Source: AG25 sp035604455 (GTDB lineage: Bacteria > Gemmatimonadota > Gemmatimonadetes > Gemmatimonadales > GWC2-71-9). From it: DNA of 64,000 nucleotides. The translations under genes were made by a program, and so were the position numbers. The notes under the pieces are model-generated. The model searched no databases. It had not been told where the DNA came from and saw only the letters and a list, made by a program, of their open reading frames with translations. The stretch covers positions 72,221-136,220 of the forward strand of contig DATNIM010000042.1 of the NCBI GenBank assembly GCA_035604455.1, read 5' to 3'. Of this stretch, positions 17,994 through 25,274 are shown piece by piece. Numbering within the stretch: position 1 is the first letter of the stretch; each line of letters opens with the position of its first letter.

Positions 17994-20432
17994 ATGAGTG
18001 AGAAACTGACACTTCCTGTGATCCCGCTGCGGGACATCGTGCTCTTTCCCGGTGTCACCGCCCCGGTAGCCGCCGGTCGCCCTGCGACGCTGCACGCGAT
18101 CGAGACGGCCCTGAAGACGCCGTCGCGGCGGGTGTTTGCCGTGATGCAGCGCGACAACGTCGACGTCGTGTCGCCGGTCGGGCTGCACACCTTCGGCACG
18201 GTGGCGCGCATCGGACAGGTCCAGCGCGGGCGCGGCTCGATCCAGATGACCCTGCACGGTGACGTGCGGGCCACGGTCGTCCAGTATCGCGACGCCGGTG
18301 GTCATCTCGAGGCCGACGTGCTCGAAGCGGCCGAGCTGCCGCCGTTGAACCCTGAGGACCCGGCGTTCGTCGGGCTCTACCGCGAGACCCGGCAGCGCGC
18401 GAGCGAGCTGGGACAGAAATCCGGGCTCCCAGACGAAGTGGTGAAGCAGGTGCTCGAAGGGGTCACGGACCCCGGCCGCTTCACGGACTTGGTCGCGGGT
18501 CACCTCGACATCAAGCCGGTCGACCGCGAGACGCTCCTCGAGACGGTGTCCGTGGAAGAGCGGATGCGCCGGGTGCTCGTGCACGTCCAGCGGCAGATCG
18601 GCGTGCTCGACGCGCAGGAGGACATCAAGTCCCAGGTCCAAGAGGAGCTCGGCGAGCGTCAGCGGGAGATGTTGCTCCGCGAGCAGCTCAAGGCCATCCG
18701 CAAGGAGCTCGGGGAGGAAAAGGAGGAAAGCGCGACCGACGAGCTCGAGGAGCGGCTCGCCAAGCTCGAGCTCCCAGAGGCGGCGCGAAAGGAAGTCGAT
18801 CGCGAGCTCGCCCGGCTCGAGCGGGCCAACCCGGATTCCATGGAAGCCCAGGTGATCCGGACGTACTTGGAGACCGTGGCCGAGCTGCCCTGGAACACGC
18901 GGGCCGAGGAGTCGCTCGACCTGAAGCGGGCCGAGGAGATTCTCGAGCAGGACCACTACGGCCTGAAGGACGTCAAGGATCAGGTCCTCGAGTTCCTGGC
19001 CGTGCGGCAGCTGCGCCAGCAAGGCGTGGCCGCGCCCCAGGACGGCGACAGCCCGAAGACCGGGGACGACCGCGAGCTCCGCGGGCACATCCTGCTGTTC
19101 GTCGGGCCCCCTGGCGTCGGCAAGACGTCCATCGCCAAGTCCATCGCCCGCGCCATGGGCCGGCCCTACGTGCGGATCTCGCTCGGCGGCGCCCGGGACG
19201 AAGCGGACATCCGGGGTCACCGCCGGACCTACGTGGGTGCAATGCCCGGGCGCATCCTCCAGGGGATGAAGCAGGCCGGGGCGAAGAACCCCGTGTTCCT
19301 GCTCGACGAAGTCGACAAGCTCGGGATCTCCTTCCAGGGCGATCCCGCGGCGGCCCTTCTCGAGGTGCTGGATCCGGCGCAGAACGACTCGTTCACGGAT
19401 CACTACTTGGGGGTGCCGTTCGACCTGTCCGAGGTGCTCTTCGTGGCGACGGCGAACTTCCTGCAGTCGATCCCGGGGCCGCTGCTCGACCGGCTCGAGA
19501 TCGTGAACTTCGCCGGCTATACGGAGCGGGAGAAGCTCGAGATCGCGAAGCGCTACCTCGTCCCGCGGCAGCTCGCGGAGAACGGGCTCGCGTCCAATCA
19601 GCTGGACGTCACGGACGACGCCCTGAGCGAGCTCATCACGAGCTACACGCGCGAAGCGGGTGTGCGACAGCTCGAGCGCGAAATCGGCCGGCTCGGCCGC
19701 AAGGTCGCCCGGCAGATCGCAAGCGGGCAAGCCGAACGGCTCACGGTCGACGCCAAGGCGGTCCACGAGCTCGTGGGGCGGCCGAAAGTGCATCCTGAGC
19801 GGAAGGCGCGCGAAGATCAGATCGGCGTCGCGACCGGCATGTATTACACACCGGTCGGAGGCGACATCATGTTCGTCGAGACGAGCGTGATGCGCGGCAA
19901 GGGCGAGCTCGTGCTGACGGGCCAGCTGGGTGACGTGATGAAGGAGTCCGCCCGGGCGGCGCTGACGTACGCCAAGTCCCATGCCGAACGGCTCGGGATC
20001 CCCTCGATGGGGCTCGAAGGCATCGACGTCCACGTGCACGTGCCCGCGGGAGCGATCCCGAAGGACGGGCCGTCGGCAGGCGTCACAATGGCGACGGCGC
20101 TCGTCTCCGCGCTGTCGCGGCGCCCGGCGCGGCACGACGTGGCAATGACGGGCGAGGTCACGCTCCGCGGCCGGGTGCTGCCGATCGGCGGGGTGAAGGA
20201 GAAGATTTTGGGCGCGGTTCGGGCAGGCATCGACGAGATTATCCTGCCGAAGGAGAACGAGCCGGACTTGGAGGACTTGCCCGAGGACGTGCGTCGGACG
20301 TTGAACGTCCATCTCGTGGAGGAGCTCGGCGACGTGTTGTCGATCGCGCTGCGGGGTGCGCGCTTCGAAGCGGGACACCTGCTCTTTGAAAGCGCCCCGG
20401 TCGAACCGAGCTTCATGACGGTGCAGAACTAA
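17994..20432 (+). CDS. lon: ATP-dependent protease Lon
   Basis: 812 residues. The N-terminal substrate-binding domain begins LPVIPLRDIVLFPG. A long coiled coil follows (about 185-260), then the AAA+ module with Walker A GPPGVGKTS and Walker B VFLLDEVDK. The C-terminal protease domain has the catalytic Ser in KDGPSAG and Lys in GGVKEKILGA. Lon degrades misfolded and regulatory proteins in the cytoplasm. ATG 17994 matches the family N-terminus; ATG 17973 and TTG 17964 are in frame upstream, and none has a good Shine-Dalgarno site. A strong hairpin terminator follows. The gene is monocistronic. Confidence 0.96.
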   Translation: MSEKLTLPVIPLRDIVLFPGVTAPVAAGRPATLHAIETALKTPSRRVFAVMQRDNVDVVSPVGLHTFGTVARIGQVQRGRGSIQMTLHGDVRATVVQYRDAGGHLEADVLEAAELPPLNPEDPAFVGLYRETRQRASELGQKSGLPDEVVKQVLEGVTDPGRFTDLVAGHLDIKPVDRETLLETVSVEERMRRVLVHVQRQIGVLDAQEDIKSQVQEELGERQREMLLREQLKAIRKELGEEKEESATDELEERLAKLELPEAARKEVDRELARLERANPDSMEAQVIRTYLETVAELPWNTRAEESLDLKRAEEILEQDHYGLKDVKDQVLEFLAVRQLRQQGVAAPQDGDSPKTGDDRELRGHILLFVGPPGVGKTSIAKSIARAMGRPYVRISLGGARDEADIRGHRRTYVGAMPGRILQGMKQAGAKNPVFLLDEVDKLGISFQGDPAAALLEVLDPAQNDSFTDHYLGVPFDLSEVLFVATANFLQSIPGPLLDRLEIVNFAGYTEREKLEIAKRYLVPRQLAENGLASNQLDVTDDALSELITSYTREAGVRQLEREIGRLGRKVARQIASGQAERLTVDAKAVHELVGRPKVHPERKAREDQIGVATGMYYTPVGGDIMFVETSVMRGKGELVLTGQLGDVMKESARAALTYAKSHAERLGIPSMGLEGIDVHVHVPAGAIPKDGPSAGVTMATALVSALSRRPARHDVAMTGEVTLRGRVLPIGGVKEKILGAVRAGIDEIILPKENEPDLEDLPEDVRRTLNVHLVEELGDVLSIALRGARFEAGHLLFESAPVEPSFMTVQN

Positions 20433-20453
20433 AGCATCCGGACACCACACACT

Positions 20454-20494
20454 CGCGAGCACCAGGGTCACGGCCCTGGTGCTCGCGTCGTTTT
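20454..20494 (+). terminator. Intrinsic terminator after lon
   Basis: A perfect 14-bp stem, CGCGAGCACCAGGG with its complement, and a 6-nt loop TCACGG. The stem ends at 20487 and is followed by TCG and then TTTT at 20491-20494. It lies 22 nt after the lon stop and just before the convergent TetR gene end. The T tract is short but the stem is very strong. There is no T tract on the other strand, so it mainly serves lon. Confidence 0.85.
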
Positions 20495-20498
20495 CGCC

Positions 20499-21092
20499 CT
20501 AGCGCGCGGCCAGCCCTTCGACGACCAGGCGCACGGCGGCGTCCTTCCACCGTGTCGCGAGTCCGGGTTCGTCGCCTCCGAGTGCCGCAGCACTCGTGGC
20601 GACGAGCGGTTCGAGCGCGAGGTAGGCGAGCATGAGGACCAGCGCCTGGGCCGCCGCGATGTGGGGGTCGACGTCGTCGCGCACGTGCCCACGTCCCTGG
20701 CCCTCGGCGACGAGGACGACGAGCCGGGCGAGCGCGGGGCTCAGCGGACGCGCTTCCGAGCGGCCGGCCTGGGCGAGTAGCGCGGCGTAGGTCGGGTTGT
20801 TCGCCAGATACTCAAAATGGGCTTCGAGCGCCTTCCGGAGGCGTTCGAGGGGTGGTCCCTCGCCCACGACCGTCTGCGCCACGTGGGCCTCGAGTTCCTT
20901 TGCGGCCTGGGCGAGCACGGTATGGAAGAGCCCGCGCTTCGAGTGATAGTAGTAGAAGAGCAACTGCTTGTTCGTCCGGGCCCGGCGGGCGATCCGCTCC
21001 ATGCGCGCCCCGTCATATCCGTGCGCCGCAAACTCCTCGCGCGCCGCATCGATTATTCGTATCGCTCTGTCATTACTCAACTTAGGATGCAC
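20499..21092 (-). CDS. TetR family transcriptional regulator
   Basis: 197 residues. The N-terminal TetR helix-turn-helix is clear (IIDAAREEFAAHGYDGARMERIARRARTNKQLLFYYYHSKRGLF). A helical ligand-binding domain of ordinary length follows. GTG 21092 is chosen over TTG 21107 because GAGGA sits 8 nt upstream. That ribosome site lies inside a perfect 12-2-12 palindrome, so self-repression is likely. The gene is 34 nt downstream of the lipoprotein hydrolase on the same strand and may control it. It is convergent with lon. The ligand cannot be inferred. Confidence 0.9.
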   Translation of the reverse strand: MHPKLSNDRAIRIIDAAREEFAAHGYDGARMERIARRARTNKQLLFYYYHSKRGLFHTVLAQAAKELEAHVAQTVVGEGPPLERLRKALEAHFEYLANNPTYAALLAQAGRSEARPLSPALARLVVLVAEGQGRGHVRDDVDPHIAAAQALVLMLAYLALEPLVATSAAALGGDEPGLATRWKDAAVRLVVEGLAAR

Positions 21093-21098
21093 GACGCG

Positions 21099-21124
21099 TT
21101 TCCTCAACCAGGTGGTTGAGGAAA
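21099..21124 (-). promoter_or_regulatory. 26-bp palindromic operator upstream of tetR-type gene
   Basis: TTTCCTCAACCA, then GG, then TGGTTGAGGAAA: a perfect 12-bp inverted repeat with a 2-bp centre. On the minus strand it covers the Shine-Dalgarno GAGGA of the regulator and lies between the hydrolase stop (21127) and the regulator start (21092). Size and symmetry suit a TetR dimer-pair site. No T tract follows, so it is not an intrinsic terminator. Confidence 0.75.
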
Positions 21125-21126
21125 AC

Positions 21127-22068
21127 TTACCGACTCTGGGCCAATCCTGCCAGGGCGACGTCGGCCGGCGCCTCGGGGACGCCCTGTTTCAAGAATGAGA
21201 GCAGGAGGTCGTTGACCCGACCCCAGGCCTCTTCCTGGGCCGCGTGGCCCGCGGTCGGGATGACGACAAACGCGCATCGAGGGAGTTCAGACGCGAGGCG
21301 CGCGCCGAAGGCCGGCGGGATCCAGCGGTCGCGCCCGCCCCAAACGACGAGCGTCGAGGTCTGGACGCCCGCGAGCTGGCCCCGGAGGGCGTCGAACCGG
21401 AAGTGCTCGAGCACCTGGGAGACGGCGTGACCAAACCCGGGCTCGAGCACGGGGGCGTAGTACTGGTCGATATCCCCGGGTTCGATGAGCGCGGGATCGG
21501 CGTAGGTGGACCGGAGTGCGAGAGCCACAGCCCAACGGGGCGTGAGCGCCAGCGCCACGCGCTCGATCGGCACCCAGCTCGCGAAGCGAAGCAGGAGGGG
21601 TACGCGAATCCCCATCCCCGCGGCGTCGATGAGCACCAGCCCTCGGACCCGCCCGGGGCTCGAGCGGGCGACGTCGGCTGCGATCTCGCCCCCCATCGAA
21701 TGCCCGACGAGCACGGCGTCGGGGAGCCCGAGCGCGTCCATCACGCCAAGGACGAAGCGCCTGTAGGCCTCGTTCGAATAGCCCGAGTCGGGCTTTTCCG
21801 AAAACCCGAACCCCGGGAGGTCGAAGGCCACGACGCGGTACCCTGCGTCGACTACGGGCTCGAGATTCTTGCGCCAGGCGTACATCGATTCCCCGATCCC
21901 GTGTACGAACACGACGGGCGTCCCCGTTCCCGCGTCGATCAAGCGGATCCGCGTCCCGAGCACGAGAACGGACCGCGTGGTGAATCGCGTCCCTGCGGGG
22001 TAGCGGGCGGCGGGCGGGATCGCGCCGGGTACGCACGCCGCGATGAGGACGAGCCACGACCACCTCAT
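21127..22068 (-). CDS. Alpha/beta hydrolase, probable lipoprotein
   Basis: 313 residues. The N-terminus MRWSWLVLIAAC is a short hydrophobic signal ending in a lipobox-like IAAC, so membrane anchoring through a lipidated Cys is likely. The hydrolase core is complete: oxyanion VFVHGIGESMYAW, nucleophile elbow VGHSMGGEI (Ser), acid region WGGRDRWIPP (Asp) and His in IPTAGHAAQEE. Substrate unknown; esterases, epoxide hydrolases and C-C hydrolases share this fold. Its start overlaps the TrmB-like regulator stop (ATGA), so the order on the minus strand is TrmB-like, hydrolase, TetR, one likely operon with internal TetR control. Confidence 0.88.
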   Translation of the reverse strand: MRWSWLVLIAACVPGAIPPAARYPAGTRFTTRSVLVLGTRIRLIDAGTGTPVVFVHGIGESMYAWRKNLEPVVDAGYRVVAFDLPGFGFSEKPDSGYSNEAYRRFVLGVMDALGLPDAVLVGHSMGGEIAADVARSSPGRVRGLVLIDAAGMGIRVPLLLRFASWVPIERVALALTPRWAVALALRSTYADPALIEPGDIDQYYAPVLEPGFGHAVSQVLEHFRFDALRGQLAGVQTSTLVVWGGRDRWIPPAFGARLASELPRCAFVVIPTAGHAAQEEAWGRVNDLLLSFLKQGVPEAPADVALAGLAQSR

Positions 22069-22715
22069 GAGCGCTCGATCACGGTGCGGGCGAGCGACAC
22101 GAGGGCCGGATGCGAGCTCCAGATCCCCTGGGCTGATCCCATCTCGGCGGTAATCGCCTGGCGGTCATCCACGAGCAACACCGCCCGCTCGCCGGGTGCG
22201 GAACTGGCGAACCCCAGGCTTCGAGCTTCCTCTGGGACCGCGCCAGCCACGGACACCCCGATCGTCGCACGCTCCGCGGCCCGTCGCCATGCCGGCAGCG
22301 TCTGGCGGAGCAGCTCGGGCGGGAGGATGCCCTGGACGCTGTGCTCCGCTCGGGCCACGACGTTGACCACGAGCGTGGCCAGCGCGCGCACCCCGGTGAC
22401 AGCGCGCGTCTCGGGCTCTCCTCGGCGGCCCAAGCGCCCGAGCGCCTCGCCCAGGCGCTCGAGCGCCTCGCCCTGAGTCGCGGCGAGCCGGGCCATGAGG
22501 GCGTCGGGGTCCGTGGCACGGTAGCGGGCGGGGCGCCCAGAGGTGCGAGTCGCGGCGCCCTTCGTGACCAAGCCGTCCAGGGCACCGTATGCGTTGGCTC
22601 GGGCCAAGCGGGTGGCGCGGCCAACCGCGTACCCCGAGCTCGGGCCCAGCTCGAGCAGGGCGGTGTAGACGCGCGACTCTGTGGTGGTGAATCCGAATGA
22701 GGTGAGGTCAACCAT
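22065..22715 (-). CDS. TrmB-family transcriptional regulator
   Basis: 216 residues. The N-terminal winged helix-turn-helix is of TrmB type (FGFTTTESRVYTALLELGPSSGYAVGRATRLARANAYGALDGLVTKGAA), with a wing ending SGRPARYRATDP. The C-terminal part holds a helical linker and a PLD-like effector segment typical of bacterial TrmB-like proteins. The ATG is only one base downstream of an 8-6-8 inverted repeat and seven bases after a TACACT box, so there is no room for a Shine-Dalgarno sequence. A leaderless, self-controlled transcript is likely. Stop overlaps the hydrolase start. Confidence 0.85.
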   Translation of the reverse strand: MVDLTSFGFTTTESRVYTALLELGPSSGYAVGRATRLARANAYGALDGLVTKGAATRTSGRPARYRATDPDALMARLAATQGEALERLGEALGRLGRRGEPETRAVTGVRALATLVVNVVARAEHSVQGILPPELLRQTLPAWRRAAERATIGVSVAGAVPEEARSLGFASSAPGERAVLLVDDRQAITAEMGSAQGIWSSHPALVSLARTVIERS

Positions 22716-22716
22716 A

Positions 22717-22751
22717 CGTAGTAGTGTAAGCTACTACGGTCCGCTAGTCTA
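22717..22751 (-). promoter_or_regulatory. Leaderless promoter with inverted repeat for TrmB-like gene
   Basis: On the minus strand, TAGACT (22746-22751), 17 nt, then TACACT (22723-22728), 7 nt, then the ATG. This is a good promoter with the start site at or next to the start codon. The inverted repeat CGTAGTAG-N6-CTACTACG (22717-22738) overlaps the -10 box, an ideal position for repression by the encoded regulator. Confidence 0.65.
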
Positions 22752-23844
22752 TGTCGATCGGCAATCCAATCAACTGCGCGATCAACGCAAGACGGAACGT
22801 GACGTCCGTCTGCCGTTGGGCCGGGCTCTTGCCAGGCCCTTCCAACGGGAAGTAGTGCCCGGTCAGAGGCGTTTCCGCCTTGGGCATGGTCCGCAGGCTC
22901 TTCGGGTTCCAGATACCCCGGTCATCGCACTGGCTGAGCAGCCGCGCCAGCACCCGGCTCGCCGAGGGAATCTGGCGCACCAAGCCGAGACGCGCGCAGA
23001 GCTCGAGCCAGTACAGGGCGAAGGGAACGTCGGTGACCCGGCCCTGGGCGTCTGAGCGCAGCGGATCGCCCAGGAGCTCGACGGTCGGTTTCAGGAACTT
23101 CGTGCCGGCGAGCACGAAGAAGGCCCGGCGGGGCGCGGGGGTCGAGAAATACTGCGCGAGCCGCTCCAGAAACCCCGCGCGCTCGCGCTGGAGCGAGGGC
23201 ATGAAGGCGAGCATCTCGATCGCGTAGGTCGTGGGCGGCAACGCGGCGGGCTCGAGGACCGTCTTGCCTTGGGCCTTCCGGAACGGCTTGGCGACGGTCT
23301 CGCTGCGCAGGTAGAGGGACATATCGCTCGCGATTTTGTGCGCGGCCCCGCGGAGCCGAGGGTCCTCGCTGTGCGCGCCCGAGCGGGCGAGGGCGGCGCT
23401 CGCGCCCTGACGGGCGATCCCCCGGGCCCAGACGCCGAGGGCGGGATCGGTCTGCGCGGGGCGCTGGAACTCGGCCAGGAGCACGGGGTCCTCGTCGCGC
23501 GAGAGCAAGCGGAAGAAGAACCGGTCCGCGAGGCGGAACGGCCGCTGGTCGGGCGGCCACCCGAGCTCGAGCAGCCGGCGGTACTGCACGATCGACCCGG
23601 CGTCGCTCGTCCCGTGGGGCTCGAGCGTGAGGAGTGCCCCGCCCCAGAGGCCTGAGTCGCGCTGTTTACGGGCGATCGCCTGTGCCGGCTTGTAGTCGAG
23701 CACGGCTGCGCGCAGGGACTCGAGCTGGGCCGTGTCACGGGCGCCGGGCGGGACGATCTCGGCGTATGCCCGATACTGAATCGGGATGCTCGCGGCTTCG
23801 AGCAGCCAGGAGAGAGGCAACCGATGCGAGGCCGGCAGTTCCAC
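22744..23844 (-). CDS. Conserved-looking protein of unknown function
   Basis: 366 residues, not recognised. It is soluble, lacks a signal peptide, and is rich in helical segments that recur at fairly even spacing (LEAASIPIQYRAYAEIV; ALGVWARGIARQGAS; PTTYAIEMLAFMPSL; ALYWLELCARLGLVR; TDVTFRLALIAQLIGLP). This could be an alpha/alpha toroid or other helical repeat fold, resembling prenyltransferase-type arrays in outline only. A CDDRGIW segment lies near 310. The GTG start at 23844 has GGGGAG 7 nt upstream. It lies 28 nt upstream of the TrmB-like gene on the same strand. No function is proposed. Confidence 0.6.
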   Translation of the reverse strand: MELPASHRLPLSWLLEAASIPIQYRAYAEIVPPGARDTAQLESLRAAVLDYKPAQAIARKQRDSGLWGGALLTLEPHGTSDAGSIVQYRRLLELGWPPDQRPFRLADRFFFRLLSRDEDPVLLAEFQRPAQTDPALGVWARGIARQGASAALARSGAHSEDPRLRGAAHKIASDMSLYLRSETVAKPFRKAQGKTVLEPAALPPTTYAIEMLAFMPSLQRERAGFLERLAQYFSTPAPRRAFFVLAGTKFLKPTVELLGDPLRSDAQGRVTDVPFALYWLELCARLGLVRQIPSASRVLARLLSQCDDRGIWNPKSLRTMPKAETPLTGHYFPLEGPGKSPAQRQTDVTFRLALIAQLIGLPIDID

Positions 23845-24007
23845 GGGTCACTCCCCTCGCGAGACTCGGGTGGCGCGGCCGTCGCAAAAAACGGGCGCAA
23901 ACGTATGCGCGCCGCGCGCATTCGGCAACGGTGTCGGTTAGGCCTGCTGTGAAGGCGACGTGAAGGCTCCGGGACTTCGAAGGCCCCGGTCGATCACGCT
24001 CGCGGCG

Positions 24008-25216
24008 TCAGTCTCCGGGCGCCCCCAGCACGCGGACGATCGCCGAAGCCGTAAAGGGCTTCAGCGCGTCCCGAGCGTAGACGCTGCGCGGGTTCCAGAG
24101 TACCCAGGAATTGATTCCGAGATCCTCCGTCGCGCGGATCTCCTGACGCACCTCGAACGGGGTGTAGCGCGGCAGGCGCCGCCCGAGTGTGAAGGCTTGG
24201 AGGTAAGGGCGCACTTCCGCGGCGTCCACCGCGTGCGAGCGGCTCAAGGCCTCTGTGAGCGCCCGGTGGACCACGCGGTACGGCTCGCCGTTCGGTCGCG
24301 CAAACCCGTAGGAGCCCGCCCGATAATGGCTGGGATAGACCATTGGGAGCACGACATCGGCGACCGCGCTGAAGTCCTCCCAGACCTGACCGATCCCCAT
24401 ATCGTCGGTCGCCGAGGCCGTGAGGCCGAAAATGTCGAACGTCACCGGGACCCCGAGGGCGCCGAGCTGGGCCTTCAGGGACTGAATATGCCGGCGCACC
24501 GCCAGGCGCGCCGTGTCGCCGGGTCGGCGCGCCGAGAACACCGCCGTCGCGAGCCGCTCGCGCGGCTCGTCCGGAAATCTCACGTAGTCGAACTGCACCT
24601 CCGCGAACCCCAGGCGAACGGCCTCTTCGGCGATGCGCCCGGCGTACGTCCACACCGAGTCGTTATAGGCATCCACCCAGGCCGAGCCGATCCGGTCGCG
24701 CCACAGCGTACCGTCGGCTAGGTGCACGGACCACAGCGGCTTGTGCTCGGCGAGGCGCGGATCTTTCGCCACGACGATGCGCGCGATCGGGTAAATCCCA
24801 TGCGCGAGCAGCGTGTCGAGCCGTGACCGCACGTCCTTCGTGCGCACGCACTGGTTCGCGCCGATCTCCTGGGCGGTCTGCACGGCGGAGGGATAGAGGA
24901 GGCAGCCCGTGTCGTCCTTCACGTCGATCACGAACGCGTTGATCTCGGTCTCGTCCGCGAGATGGACGAGGTCCCACAGGCGCGCCGAGGCGAACACCCA
25001 GGCGTTCACGTAGAGCGCCTTGACCGCGCTCGGCGTCGGCAGGAGCCGCGACCACGTCGGCTGGACGTAGTGCACGTCGACCGGGCGAAGCGCGACCGAT
25101 GCCTGGTCCACGGGCATCGGCGGCGCGTAGGCAAAACCACCCTGCGCAAAAAGGCCGCGACTCGTACAGAGCGCGGCCCACAGCAAGAGGGCACTTGCTT
25201 GGCGGACCACCGACAT
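24008..25216 (-). CDS. Secreted putative glycoside hydrolase (DUF4015)
   Basis: 402 residues. The N-terminus (MSVVRQASALLLWAALCTSRGLFAQ) is a Sec signal peptide. The rest matches the DUF4015 putative glycosyl hydrolase barrel: VKALYVNAWVF, INAFVIDVKDDTG, ARIVVAKDPRLAEHKP, WVDAYNDSVW, FAEVQFDYVRFPDEP, VTFDIFGLTA, VVLPMVYPSHY and SWVLWNPRSVY. Acidic residues in VIDVKDD and QFDYVRFP are the likely catalytic or binding groups by analogy with related barrels. It follows the M14 peptidase on the minus strand with a 58-nt gap, so a secreted-hydrolase operon is possible. Substrate unknown. TATCGT lies 10 nt before the ATG. Confidence 0.85.
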   Translation of the reverse strand: MSVVRQASALLLWAALCTSRGLFAQGGFAYAPPMPVDQASVALRPVDVHYVQPTWSRLLPTPSAVKALYVNAWVFASARLWDLVHLADETEINAFVIDVKDDTGCLLYPSAVQTAQEIGANQCVRTKDVRSRLDTLLAHGIYPIARIVVAKDPRLAEHKPLWSVHLADGTLWRDRIGSAWVDAYNDSVWTYAGRIAEEAVRLGFAEVQFDYVRFPDEPRERLATAVFSARRPGDTARLAVRRHIQSLKAQLGALGVPVTFDIFGLTASATDDMGIGQVWEDFSAVADVVLPMVYPSHYRAGSYGFARPNGEPYRVVHRALTEALSRSHAVDAAEVRPYLQAFTLGRRLPRYTPFEVRQEIRATEDLGINSWVLWNPRSVYARDALKPFTASAIVRVLGAPGD

Positions 25217-25274
25217 AGGGGGGTACACGATAGGGATCGGCGCTCGTTGTGACAAGAGACGCCGGTCACCCGGA

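Noticed and set aside
17979..20471. 830-codon open frame antisense to lon
   Set aside because: High GC removes stops from antisense frames; the translation is Arg/His/Leu-rich with no motif, whereas the sense frame is a complete Lon.
20454..20494. Lon terminator as bidirectional, serving the TetR gene too
   Set aside because: There is no T tract after the stem on the minus strand.
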